Origin: an uncultured Chloroflexota bacterium
GTDB lineage: Bacteria > Chloroflexota > Anaerolineae > Anaerolineales > Anaerolineaceae
NCBI GenBank assembly: GCA_902774215.1
Contig: CACYHU010000018.1
Span: 1 to 41,513, forward strand
Reading direction: 5' to 3'
Length of the DNA: 41,513 bases
Numbering within the stretch: the first letter of the stretch is position 1; each line of letters opens with the position of its first letter. The translations under genes were made by a program, and so were the position numbers. Under the pieces are notes generated by a model. That model had not been told where the DNA came from, searched no databases, and saw nothing but the letters and a program-made list of their open reading frames with translations. This document shows, piece by piece, positions 15,737 through 24,774 of this stretch.

Positions 15737-16966
15737 TTATGGCAAAAGCATTCGGAAAAATCGCTTAACACGATCTCCGACAGTGACAATCGTATTCGCC
15801 TTTACTGCCTCCTCATGAGAACTCTCCTGCACCAGCATACTCCAATATAACAACCCTACTGCAGTAGAATAAGCAGGCCCATTCAATTGATCGATCATAC
15901 CGGTCATACGTTCCGGTTTCGCGATACGCACCGGCATTCCAAGAATATCCGAACCCAGTTTATCGATACCGGGAAGCAATGCTGTACCTCCTGTCAGGAC
16001 CATTCCCGCAGGTAATAAATTGTCATATCCCGACCGTTTGATTTCCTGGAGGATCAGCTGGAACATTTCCTCCGTACGCATGTTGATCACTTCTGCGAGT
16101 TGCTTGCGGCTGAATTTTGCAGCTTCATCTTTTCCAAAAGTCCGGCAATAAAAATATTCTTCATCGTCCACATATTTTGGAAGAGCACAGCCATGCATCT
16201 TTTTAACCTCTTCAGCCTGCTTTGTCGGAAGATGGAAAGCCTGCGCTATGTCTGCAGTAATATGATTTCCACCCACTGAAATTACATTTGTATGCCAGAC
16301 ATCATTATTAATGAACATCGCCAAATCTGTGGTTCCACCTCCTATATCACAGACAATAACACCCATTTGCTTTTCTATATCAGTCAATAAAACCGATGCA
16401 TCTGCAAGTGAATTCAGCACAAATTGACTTACATCCACTTCCGCAGTCATAATACATTGCCGCAGATTCTCAATCGAAGATTCTGATGCAGTTATAATGT
16501 GAGCCTCAACATCAAGACGCGAACCGTACATGCCTTTCGGCGAACGAATACCATCAATTCCGTCGACGCTGAAAGTTCTCTGTAGCGTATGAATGATCGT
16601 TCGATTACTTGGAATTGAAATTGCCTTTACAGACTCAAGCACCCTGGCAATATCTTCTTTACTGATAACACCGCCGACGATACCAACTGTCGCTTTATTA
16701 TTGATGGAAGAAATATGAGAACCGGCTATACTGACAATAGCATTATCAATTTGCAATCCGGATGCCCGTTCCGCCTTTTTAATAGACAATGCGATTGAAT
16801 CAGCAGCTAACGGAATATCAATCACCATCCCCTTCCTTATTCCTTGTGTTGGTTCAATTCCAACACCAAGAATACGAACATTTTGTTCATCTTCTACCTG
16901 GGCGGTTAAAGTGCAGACTTTCGTTGTACCAACATCAATAGCAGTAATAATCGCATCTTTTTCCAT
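15737..16966 (-). CDS. ftsA: Cell division protein FtsA
   Basis: Actin-like ATPase that tethers FtsZ to the membrane. The 409-residue protein starts with AIDVGTTKVCTL (phosphate 1 motif), has the SHS2/1C region (GIVGGVISKEDIARVL), CDIGGGTTDLAMF (phosphate 2) and VLTGGTALLPGIDKL (adenosine motif). The C-terminus GDRVKRFFRMLLP is an amphipathic, basic membrane-targeting helix, as expected. GGAG 8 nt before the ATG overlaps the end of ftsQ; only 2 nt separate the genes. ftsZ follows after 140 nt. Confidence 0.96.
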   Translation of the reverse strand: MEKDAIITAIDVGTTKVCTLTAQVEDEQNVRILGVGIEPTQGIRKGMVIDIPLAADSIALSIKKAERASGLQIDNAIVSIAGSHISSINNKATVGIVGGVISKEDIARVLESVKAISIPSNRTIIHTLQRTFSVDGIDGIRSPKGMYGSRLDVEAHIITASESSIENLRQCIMTAEVDVSQFVLNSLADASVLLTDIEKQMGVIVCDIGGGTTDLAMFINNDVWHTNVISVGGNHITADIAQAFHLPTKQAEEVKKMHGCALPKYVDDEEYFYCRTFGKDEAAKFSRKQLAEVINMRTEEMFQLILQEIKRSGYDNLLPAGMVLTGGTALLPGIDKLGSDILGMPVRIAKPERMTGMIDQLNGPAYSTAVGLLYWSMLVQESSHEEAVKANTIVTVGDRVKRFFRMLLP

Positions 16967-16968
16967 AA

Positions 16969-17847
16969 TTAATTCTCCACAAAACGATAATAAGGAGCAT
17001 CCTTAAATTCAAGGCTCACAAAAATCGGCTGAATTTCATTTTCATGAAAATACCTTGTCAAACTCTCCTGCATCCTCAATTTTTCTTCGATATCCGAATC
17101 CGTTTTTCCAAAAAATACCCGCCAACCATCATCAGTATCCCATCCAAAACCATTTTTATAGGTATAAATCAAAGGCTGGTTTTCCGGAACAAAAGATCCC
17201 ATGGTAATAATTGTCTTCAATGTATCCCTGCTGAAATATAAAGGGATCTCCCGATCAGCCTGATTTGGTGATCCCGGATATGAATCAGCATAAACGTGTA
17301 TTGTACTTTCCTGTGAACGGCTCTCGTTCAACACCATTCCGTCCTGGTCTATCCAAAATCGACTTCCGCCAAAATCCCACTCAACCACCGGGACACGTTC
17401 TGTGAGTGTAATCTCCATTTTAGCGGGAAAATCTATAGTCACTTCTGCATCATATATATCCTGATAATGCTGGAGCAGCGTAGATCGAATCTGTAGCGGA
17501 TCAACAGTAAAAACCGGTTCACCCTTAGCACCTGTAAAATAAATAATTTCAGCTTTATTAATTTTATCCATTCCGGTAATCTGGATGTCGTCAAAACGGA
17601 ATTGGGGTAAAAAAGCATAACATGCTACCATGGAACCGAAAATCACAGAAAATATTCCTGAAACCCAGCGAGCTGCTGTTGTACTTTTTCGCTTTCTGTT
17701 TTTTTCTATAAAGGTTTCAGTTTCCCGATTACTCGCCGAAATCGACTGCAGCTTAATCGGCTCAGGTTTCTTTTGAGCCTCCTTTTCAAGCCTTCGTTCA
17801 CGGATTTTTCGTAATCGTTCGTTTTCCTGATTATTAATTTCGTCCAT
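16969..17847 (-). CDS. ftsQ: Cell division protein FtsQ (DivIB) with POTRA domain
   Basis: Divisome scaffold that partners FtsL and FtsB outside the membrane. The 292-residue protein has a highly charged ~60-residue cytoplasmic tail (RKIRERRLEKEAQKK), one membrane segment (~61-81), a POTRA domain beginning FDDIQITGMDKINKAEII, and the FtsQ beta domain (LTERVPVVEWDFGGSRFWIDQDGMVL). ATG 17847 overlaps the murB stop codon by one base (TGATG), indicating coupling; the codon before it is TTG and could only add one residue. Confidence 0.93.
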   Translation of the reverse strand: MDEINNQENERLRKIRERRLEKEAQKKPEPIKLQSISASNRETETFIEKNRKRKSTTAARWVSGIFSVIFGSMVACYAFLPQFRFDDIQITGMDKINKAEIIYFTGAKGEPVFTVDPLQIRSTLLQHYQDIYDAEVTIDFPAKMEITLTERVPVVEWDFGGSRFWIDQDGMVLNESRSQESTIHVYADSYPGSPNQADREIPLYFSRDTLKTIITMGSFVPENQPLIYTYKNGFGWDTDDGWRVFFGKTDSDIEEKLRMQESLTRYFHENEIQPIFVSLEFKDAPYYRFVEN

Positions 17848-18773
17848 CAAAGAACCTCAAATCCAAACAATTCTATTTCCGGTTCGAGCAAAACGCTGAA
17901 TTGTTCATAAACTTTATTTTGAATATGACAGATAAGACGGTGATAATCTTCACTGGTCACACCTTTTTCCGTAGTAATAAAGTTAGCATGTTTTAAACTG
18001 ACAGTTGCCTTGCCTATCGAAAAACCTTTCAGCCCGGCCTCCTGAATCAATTTTCCCGCAAACCCACCTTCCGGGTTTTTAAAAACAGAACCAAGACTAT
18101 GCTCATCAACAGGCTGAGTATTTTTTCTCCTGTCTTTATACTCCTCAGTTTTAGAAAGGATCGTTCTTTTATTGTCTTTCCAGAGTAAAAAGGATGCATC
18201 AAGTAAGATAAAGCCCTTCTTCTGATTCTTCATTACACTGGATCGATATGCGAAATCCATTTTCTCCGGAGATAATTGATAAATTTCTCCGTGCTCATCC
18301 AACATTCTTCCGGAAAAGAAAACATCTTTTACCTCCGCACCAAAGGCACCTGCATTCCCACATACCGCACCGCCAACCGTACCGGGTAAACCGGCAGCCC
18401 ATTCCATCCCGCTGATTTCATTTTCGATGCAATAACGTACTACAGCAGCCATACCTGTTCCGGAGTCAGCGTACAAAATTACCGATCCATCTTCTGCAAT
18501 CTTGTGAGAAATTTTTCCTTTTCGATTCAATAATACAATGCCGTCAAACCCCTTGTCACTTATTAATATATTCGTCATACCGCCTAAAACTTTATAAGGA
18601 TATCCGGCTTTTATACAACATTTAATAACATACTCCAGAATTTCAGAGTTTTCAGTCTTGATCACCTCTGAGCCCGGACCGCCACACAGAGAAAAAGCAA
18701 ATTTACTGAGAGGAACATCAGTTTGAAACAAATTCTCATACGGTGAAAAAATTGATAAATCAATTTGAGACAT
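17847..18773 (-). CDS. murB: UDP-N-acetylenolpyruvoylglucosamine reductase
   Basis: FAD enzyme that reduces UDP-GlcNAc-enolpyruvate to UDP-MurNAc with NADPH. The 308-residue protein has the FAD-binding loops GGMTNILISD (64-73) and GLPGTVGGAVCGNAGAFG (~128-145), YRSS with a catalytic Arg, and LGSVFKNPEG around residue 225, whose Ser acts as proton donor. The C-terminal domain (GKATVSLKHANFI) is of the shorter type II form. The ATG lies inside the end of murC (14-nt overlap). MurA is not in the window. Confidence 0.95.
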   Translation of the reverse strand: MSQIDLSIFSPYENLFQTDVPLSKFAFSLCGGPGSEVIKTENSEILEYVIKCCIKAGYPYKVLGGMTNILISDKGFDGIVLLNRKGKISHKIAEDGSVILYADSGTGMAAVVRYCIENEISGMEWAAGLPGTVGGAVCGNAGAFGAEVKDVFFSGRMLDEHGEIYQLSPEKMDFAYRSSVMKNQKKGFILLDASFLLWKDNKRTILSKTEEYKDRRKNTQPVDEHSLGSVFKNPEGGFAGKLIQEAGLKGFSIGKATVSLKHANFITTEKGVTSEDYHRLICHIQNKVYEQFSVLLEPEIELFGFEVL

Positions 18774-20133
18774 GCTTCATTTTCTCCAGTGCCAAAGGCG
18801 CAGCCAGATTTGCATCACCCGCTGACAAAGTTACAACAACATCTCCGGGACGCAAATTTTCCGCCAAAAAATCCGCAACATTCTCATTCGAACCTAAATG
18901 TCGGACTGATGGATGATCAACTGTTTTCATTACATCATCAATGCCAAAGCCATTGTATGTCTCCCTTGCAGCATAGATATCAGTAATAATCAATTCGTCT
19001 GCATCCATAAAAGAATTGCAGAAATCTTTCAATAAGGATTGTGTGCGGCTGTAAGTATGCGGCTGCCAGATTGCCCAGATCCGATGGTTGGGATAATATT
19101 CCTTCGCAGCCCTTAGAGTAGCTTTTATCTCCGTCGGATGATGTGCGTAATCATCTATAAGTGTGATACCATTCCATTCATCGACTAATTCAAACCGTCT
19201 TCCAATTCCATGAAACGATTCAAGAGCTTTTGAAGCCTTCTCCAAATCATATCCATTTACTGCACAAAAGCCCATAACCAGCAGAGAATTTGAAACATTA
19301 TGCTTGCCGGGAATACTAAGCGATACATGTACAACCTGATTACCATCTGAAAAGTCATATGTATAACAGCCGTTTGGACTTAATTCAAGATTAATAGCGC
19401 GGAAATCACAGGATTCATTTATGCCATATTTCCAAATGTTTCGTCCTTCAGGAACCGGAATCAATGATTGATTCAGATCATCCGCATTCAACAGAATAAA
19501 ACCATCATCCCGCGTATTATTCAGAAATTTCTGAAACGCTTCCATATAGATTTCTTCTGTAGGGAAACAGTCAGGATGATCATATTCCACCTTTGTTAAT
19601 AATGCGGCATAAGGTTTCAAACCGAGGAACATATTATCATATTCATCAGCCTCAATTACAAACCAGTCTCCCTTTCCGGAAGCGGCATTTCTGCCTGAAT
19701 CTTTTAAATTACTGCCAACAATAAATCCAGGCTCCAAACCGAGAGCGGAAAGCACCCATACCATCATAGACGTAGTTGTACTTTTTCCATGAGAACCGGC
19801 GATTGCGACTGTTTTTCTGCCATCCAGCATAAAGCCAAGAAATTCACGTCTTTTCAATGTCGGAATACCGCGTTTCCGAGCTTCAGCAAGCTCCGGATTA
19901 TCATCATGTATAGCAGAAGAATAGAAAACAACATCAGGATCTTTAATATTCTCCGCACTCTGCGGAACCATCACCTGAATATTACGTGAACGAAGATCAG
20001 CCGTATATATTGATTCAGAACGATCCGAACCGCTTACATCTGCTCCCATCTCATTAAGAACAACAGCAATCGGCGCCATGCCGGTGCCGCCAATACCAAT
20101 GATATGGATTTTCATTTCACGCAGTGGTTTCAT
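18760..20133 (-). CDS. murC: UDP-N-acetylmuramate-L-alanine ligase
   Basis: Adds L-Ala to UDP-MurNAc, the first amino-acid ligation of the stem peptide. The 457-residue protein has the N-terminal Rossmann part (IHIIGIGGTGMAPIA), the P-loop AIAGSHGKSTTTSM (~112-125), EADEYDNMFL, the domain hinge LIDDYAHHPTEIKATL and a C-terminal domain with WQPHTYSRT. AAGGAG 5 nt before ATG 20133 decides the start. It lies 13 nt after murG and overlaps murB. Confidence 0.97.
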   Translation of the reverse strand: MKPLREMKIHIIGIGGTGMAPIAVVLNEMGADVSGSDRSESIYTADLRSRNIQVMVPQSAENIKDPDVVFYSSAIHDDNPELAEARKRGIPTLKRREFLGFMLDGRKTVAIAGSHGKSTTTSMMVWVLSALGLEPGFIVGSNLKDSGRNAASGKGDWFVIEADEYDNMFLGLKPYAALLTKVEYDHPDCFPTEEIYMEAFQKFLNNTRDDGFILLNADDLNQSLIPVPEGRNIWKYGINESCDFRAINLELSPNGCYTYDFSDGNQVVHVSLSIPGKHNVSNSLLVMGFCAVNGYDLEKASKALESFHGIGRRFELVDEWNGITLIDDYAHHPTEIKATLRAAKEYYPNHRIWAIWQPHTYSRTQSLLKDFCNSFMDADELIITDIYAARETYNGFGIDDVMKTVDHPSVRHLGSNENVADFLAENLRPGDVVVTLSAGDANLAAPLALEKMKHVSN

Positions 20134-20146
20134 TATGTCTCCTTTG

Positions 20147-21235
20147 CTATTTTCTTACTGCAGCTTCTCTCAGAATATTCAAAATATCCTTTGCAGCATT
20201 TGGATTAGCTAAATCAGACATGGCATTCTTCATCGCATGCAGCTTATCCGGATGATTTAACAAGTCAGTTACAACCGGAACTATTCGTTCAGGCAGATCT
20301 TCATCTCTGATCATCAGAGCTGCTTTTTTATTTACAAGATAATCCGCATTGACCTTTTGATAACGCCAGGCATAAGGATAAGGGACAAGAATTGCAGGCA
20401 CACCAAAAAGCGGAAATTCACCCAATGTTGATGCGCCGGCTCGCGATATGATCAAATCAGCAGCTGAAAAAGCAGCACCCATTTCCTCATGAAGATAAGG
20501 ATAGATTTTATATCGTACTTTACAGCTATCAGGTAAAGTATCATAGAAACTTTTTGTGTCATCCCAATCAAGCTTGCCTGTTACGTGAATGATCTGACAA
20601 AGTTCCAGCAATGAAGTAAGATTTGCGCGCAGTGCCTGGTTGATTGAATGAGCGCCTTTACTTCCGCCAAAAACAAATAACACAGGCATTTCTTTCCGAA
20701 GCGAAAAAAATTCCAGAGCCTGGTCTCGATTCCAATGCTGAATATCTGTACGGGTTGGATATCCTGTTATCCTTGTTTTCGATTTATCACTAAAATATCT
20801 TTCAGAATCCTCACACACTAACGTAATAACATCCGCGTTTTTACTGAGTTGATTTAATGCCATACCCGGTTCAATATCCGGAACAAAAAGAACAGATGGT
20901 ATATTCTTCCCGGCCATAGCAACAGGAAATCCAACATACCCTCCTGTAAAAAACATAACATCAGGCTTAAATTCATTAATTATGGACTTAGCCGAAAAAT
21001 AACCTTTAGCAAGTTTAATAAATCGTTTCGGCAGTGAAAAGATGTTCACACCATGAAGGCCTGCAGCAGAAATGCCCCGGTAGGTAATACCGGCACGTTT
21101 TACCAGGTCCGCTTCAATTCCATCGTCGGAACCGACCCACAAAACTTCTATTTCATTATTCGATTCTGCCTGAAGAACTGCCAGGGCGGGATACACGCCA
21201 CCCCCAGTCCCTCCCGCGCATATTAACAATCGCAT
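20147..21235 (-). CDS. murG: UDP-GlcNAc:lipid I GlcNAc-transferase MurG
   Basis: Converts lipid I to lipid II at the inner membrane face. The 362-residue protein has the glycine loop CAGGTGGGVYPALAV (6-20), GGYVGFPV (~98-105), FVFGGSKGAHSIN and the donor-binding SRAGASTLGEFPLFGVPAILVPYPY. The motif HEQN found in E. coli-type MurG is replaced by FVPDIEPG (117-124). AAGGA 9 nt upstream supports ATG 21235; ATG 21244 (three residues longer) is possible. The gene starts ~80 nt before the end of ftsW. Confidence 0.94.
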   Translation of the reverse strand: MRLLICAGGTGGGVYPALAVLQAESNNEIEVLWVGSDDGIEADLVKRAGITYRGISAAGLHGVNIFSLPKRFIKLAKGYFSAKSIINEFKPDVMFFTGGYVGFPVAMAGKNIPSVLFVPDIEPGMALNQLSKNADVITLVCEDSERYFSDKSKTRITGYPTRTDIQHWNRDQALEFFSLRKEMPVLFVFGGSKGAHSINQALRANLTSLLELCQIIHVTGKLDWDDTKSFYDTLPDSCKVRYKIYPYLHEEMGAAFSAADLIISRAGASTLGEFPLFGVPAILVPYPYAWRYQKVNADYLVNKKAALMIRDEDLPERIVPVVTDLLNHPDKLHAMKNAMSDLANPNAAKDILNILREAAVRK

Positions 21236-22409
21236 CAGGTTCATTCCTTCCCTTTTTCGCATTTTCAACCGCGGAAACACGTGAAATGTTCAGTAAAATA
21301 CCCAAACAAGCCATTGTACACAGCATACTGGAGCCGCCAAGACTAATCAATGGAAGAGCATTACCGGCAAATGGCATAATATTGAGCATAACGCAAATAT
21401 TCAATGCCGCTTCCATAAAAATCCACATTGTAATTCCGGCTGCAAGAGTTTTCCCATAAATATCAGGAGCCTTTTTGAATATTTCATATCCACGCCACAG
21501 AATACAGGTATATAAACCAATAACGAAAATTCCGCCGACCAACCCGGTCTCCTCCAAAATGACAGCAAAAATACTATCTGTCCAGGCGAACGGCAGCCCC
21601 GTCAATTTAGCCTTTCCTTTTCCTATACCAACGCCAAAAATACCCCCGTTTATGATCGCATTATAAGCCCTTCGAATATGATAAGAAGCCCCTGTCGGGT
21701 TCAAAAGGCCTGCAAGATACTCCTCGATACGAGTCCCGACTTTATCGAAGAAAAAATACCCGCCAACAGCAAAGATGATCAAAAGGAATAATATTACTCC
21801 GATATGTTTCATATTACCACCGGAAATGAAAAGCATCACACCGCCGATAACAGCAATTGTCAGAGCAGCACTGATATCCGGTTGAAGAAATACCAACAAC
21901 GTTGGGGCTCCAATTACGATAATTGCAGGGAAAGTCCCTTTTGACAGGGAATTCAGATTTTCACGATGGCTGCTGAGAAATGTTGCCAGATACAAAATTA
22001 CTGCAACTTTCGCAAACTCTGATGGCTGTCCTGATCCCCCATCCGTAACAGTCCGGGTATATCCGGTTGTAGAACCGATATTTCTCACATCAACCAATAC
22101 AAAAAGCAGAATTGCAAGAATCCCCAACATAAACCAGAGAGAAAGATGCTCCAGGTAATGGTAATTAACAAGAGACAATATACCCATTGCAAATAGCCCT
22201 GCAAAGACCCATCTCATCTGACGGAACAGAATATAGGTACCTGAATCAAAATATTGCAGTGAGTAACTCCAGCTTGCTGAATAAAGCATCAGCAAGCCAT
22301 AAATCAGAAGAATAATTATTATGACCAGTAAAGGTACGTCAAAAAGCAGCTGCGTAGATACCCGCGCTCTTTTCGCATTTTTACCGATTATTCCAGCGCT
22401 TTCACCCAT
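21156..22409 (-). CDS. ftsW: SEDS-family peptidoglycan polymerase FtsW
   Basis: Septal glycan polymerase that works with the class B PBP of the same cluster. The 417-residue protein has ~10 membrane segments, LLMLYSASWSY in TM1, QPSEFAKVAVILYLA, FLQPDISAALTIAV and the extracytoplasmic GIGKGKAKLTGLPFAWTDSIF, then EETGLVGG and ISLGGSS; these match the SEDS family. ATG 22409 lies in the end of murD (22-nt overlap). The last ~27 residues (RGRDWGWRVSRPGSSSGRIE at the end) are encoded on top of the murG start and may be little conserved. Confidence 0.95.
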   Translation of the reverse strand: MGESAGIIGKNAKRARVSTQLLFDVPLLVIIIILLIYGLLMLYSASWSYSLQYFDSGTYILFRQMRWVFAGLFAMGILSLVNYHYLEHLSLWFMLGILAILLFVLVDVRNIGSTTGYTRTVTDGGSGQPSEFAKVAVILYLATFLSSHRENLNSLSKGTFPAIIVIGAPTLLVFLQPDISAALTIAVIGGVMLFISGGNMKHIGVILFLLIIFAVGGYFFFDKVGTRIEEYLAGLLNPTGASYHIRRAYNAIINGGIFGVGIGKGKAKLTGLPFAWTDSIFAVILEETGLVGGIFVIGLYTCILWRGYEIFKKAPDIYGKTLAAGITMWIFMEAALNICVMLNIMPFAGNALPLISLGGSSMLCTMACLGILLNISRVSAVENAKKGRNEPDAIVNMRGRDWGWRVSRPGSSSGRIE

Positions 22410-23770
22410 TCCGTAAACCTGTCGCCCCTTTCTTCAAAATTCAAAAAAGCATCATAACTGGTACCGCCGGGAGATAATAAAACGACATCACCCTCCCGGC
22501 ATTCTTTCGCAGCAGCTTTTACCGCATCCTCTAACAATTCACAACGAATAACATCCGGCCTATCTTTGGTCTGAGCCTGTTTTAATGCACCTTCTATCAG
22601 TTCAGCAGCTTCACCGAAAAGAATCACGCAATGAGCCCGGTTCTGAATCTCGGCTGCCAATTCATCCCATGGCAAATGCTTATCTCTGCCGCCCAGAAGC
22701 AAAACAAGCGGCTCATGAAAACTGTGAATTGCAGCCATGGTCCGCTCCGGAGCTGTAGCGATTGAATCGTTATACCAGTCAGCCCCATGATAATTCCTGA
22801 CCCACTGCAGCCGATGCGGAACACCGGTAAAGCCTTCCACGCCTTTACGCATAGCATCCTGAGAAAAACCTGCTGCCGCAGCTATCGCGCAAGCCGCCAT
22901 CACATTACAGACATTATGCCGTCCCCGCAGCAAAATCGAATTTGTATTCATTATGGATGTTTCTAAACCATTTTCTCTGTAAACAATTTCAGAATCTTTT
23001 AGATAGACAGCCCTGTTTTCAGAACTATCCGGTTCCTCGAATCCAAAACTGACCAGATCGCCATGCAAATTTTTACGCTGGTCCCAAGACAAACCGTTCT
23101 CCCGGAAAAGAACGGCTATATCTTTTTCTGACTGATAACGCAGAATATTCACTTTTGCAGCCGTATAATTCTCCATTGTCTCATGACGATCCAGATGATT
23201 CGGAGTAATATTCAGAATCGCAGCAACATGAGGACTGTTTTTTACCAATTCCAACTGAAAGCTGGACAATTCCAGGACAACAATATCATCAGGCTTGATA
23301 TCATCAATAAAAGACATCAGTGCAAAACCGATATTTCCACCAACCCAAACATTTTGGCCGGATTTTGCGGCAGCTTTTGCCATTCGTCCAACTAATGTAG
23401 TCGTTGTAGTTTTACCTGATGAACCGGTAATTGCAATAATTGGATTTTTCACTTCATGTAAAAAGATCGCTGCGTCATTCCAGACCGGAATATTACGTTT
23501 TAATGCTTCCTGCAAAAAAGGAATCCGCAGATCCGCGCCAGCTGTAACACAAAGCATATCTGCCCGATCCAGCAAAGAAAGCGGATGCTCACCGCATACC
23601 CATTCCGGATCTAATTCAGAAACTGATTCTCTGGCAGCAGCAAGCTGTTCAAAAGATCGTTGATCTGTTATGATGATTTTTGCCCCATGATGAGCTGCAT
23701 ATTTTGCCAATGCCAGACCTTGCCTTGCAGCCCCAAGAACAACAACAGTTTTATCTTTAAAATCAATCAT
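22388..23770 (-). CDS. murD: UDP-N-acetylmuramoyl-L-alanine-D-glutamate ligase
   Basis: Adds D-Glu to UDP-MurNAc-L-Ala. The 460-residue protein has VVVLGAARQGLALAKYAA at the N-terminus, the P-loop AITGSSGKTTTTTLVG (~114-129), NITPNHLDRHETMENYTAAK (Mg and carbamoyl-Lys region) and VPHRLQWVRNYHGADWYNDSIATAPE, with LLLGGRDKHLPWDEL and LLSPGGTSYDAFLNFEERG at the end. It follows mraY after 11 nt and overlaps ftsW, the common dcw order. Confidence 0.97.
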   Translation of the reverse strand: MIDFKDKTVVVLGAARQGLALAKYAAHHGAKIIITDQRSFEQLAAARESVSELDPEWVCGEHPLSLLDRADMLCVTAGADLRIPFLQEALKRNIPVWNDAAIFLHEVKNPIIAITGSSGKTTTTTLVGRMAKAAAKSGQNVWVGGNIGFALMSFIDDIKPDDIVVLELSSFQLELVKNSPHVAAILNITPNHLDRHETMENYTAAKVNILRYQSEKDIAVLFRENGLSWDQRKNLHGDLVSFGFEEPDSSENRAVYLKDSEIVYRENGLETSIMNTNSILLRGRHNVCNVMAACAIAAAAGFSQDAMRKGVEGFTGVPHRLQWVRNYHGADWYNDSIATAPERTMAAIHSFHEPLVLLLGGRDKHLPWDELAAEIQNRAHCVILFGEAAELIEGALKQAQTKDRPDVIRCELLEDAVKAAAKECREGDVVLLSPGGTSYDAFLNFEERGDRFTEWVKALE

Positions 23771-23781
23771 TCAGAAGCTCC

Positions 23782-24774
23782 TTACAACGATGCCAAACCA
23801 ACGCCCAGCATAGCAAATAACAGACTGATCAGCCAAAAACGCTGTACGACCTGCATTTCCGACCAGCCTTTTTCCTGAAAATGATGATGAATCGGCGCTA
23901 CACGAAACAAACGCTTTCCATGTGTCAGTTTAAAATAACCTACCTGAAGGATCACAGATATTGTTTCACTGACCGGAATAATTGCAATAATCGGTAAAAC
24001 AAGCCAGTGGCGGGAAATTAATGCAACCACGGCTAATGTTGCCCCCAGGGAAAGAGAGCCTGCATCCCCCATAAACATCATAGCAGGATTCACATTAAAC
24101 CAGAGAAAACCAAACAATGATCCTACCAGGATAAAACAAAAACGACTGAGAAAGATTTGCCCTTCAGTCAAAGAAATAATGCCGTAAGCCGCAAAAGCGG
24201 TAGCACAAATCAATCCGGCAAGCCCATCCATTCCGTCAGTCAGATTAACAGCATTGGACATACCCACAATCAGGAAAATTGCAATTGGATAAAACATAAA
24301 GCCAACATCTATAGGGTAAGGTGACATTGGCCAAATCAACTCTGAAATCTGAAGGTAATTTTTAATCACATAAGCAAAAAATATGCTGAGAATAATTTGC
24401 AGCAGCATTTTCATTTTTGCGCTCATTCCTATACCACGTCTGGCGCCCCGGATTCCTTCCCAATCATCTATTGCACCGATGATAGAAAAAAGAACAAGCG
24501 CCATCATAGGAATAATATAAGACTGACCAATCAGGGTTACACCGAACATATTCGCAGCGTTAAGAAGCAAATTGATCAAAACTGTAGGAAAGATAAACAG
24601 GAATCCACCCATCGTAGGCGTACCCATCTTTTCGAATTGGACAGCCGGACCTTCAGCGCGTATCAGTTTGCCAATCTTTAATCTGCGAAGCAAATTAAGA
24701 AAAGGCCGTCCCCAAATTACAGTCAGCAAAAAACTCAACCCTGCAATTGCGAGTGTTGTTGATGTTCCTCTCAT
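23782..24774 (-). CDS. mraY: Phospho-N-acetylmuramoyl-pentapeptide transferase
   Basis: Makes lipid I by moving phospho-MurNAc-pentapeptide onto undecaprenyl phosphate. The 330-residue membrane protein has ~10 membrane segments and the family motifs GTPTMGGFLFI, DDWEGIRGARRGIGMSAKMK (catalytic Asp pair), NAVNLTDGMDGLAG, MGDAGSLSLGATLA and the HHHFQEKGWSE loop near the C-terminus. Start and the murF stop share a 4-nt ATGA overlap. The protein is slightly shorter than E. coli MraY (360), as in Gram-positive-like lineages. Confidence 0.97.
   Translation of the reverse strand: MRGTSTTLAIAGLSFLLTVIWGRPFLNLLRRLKIGKLIRAEGPAVQFEKMGTPTMGGFLFIFPTVLINLLLNAANMFGVTLIGQSYIIPMMALVLFSIIGAIDDWEGIRGARRGIGMSAKMKMLLQIILSIFFAYVIKNYLQISELIWPMSPYPIDVGFMFYPIAIFLIVGMSNAVNLTDGMDGLAGLICATAFAAYGIISLTEGQIFLSRFCFILVGSLFGFLWFNVNPAMMFMGDAGSLSLGATLAVVALISRHWLVLPIIAIIPVSETISVILQVGYFKLTHGKRLFRVAPIHHHFQEKGWSEMQVVQRFWLISLLFAMLGVGLASL

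Noticed and set aside
22388..23770. A selenocysteine or recoding event at Mur ligase overlaps
   Set aside because: All overlaps in the dcw cluster are ordinary ATGA/TGATG or internal starts with complete proteins on both sides.
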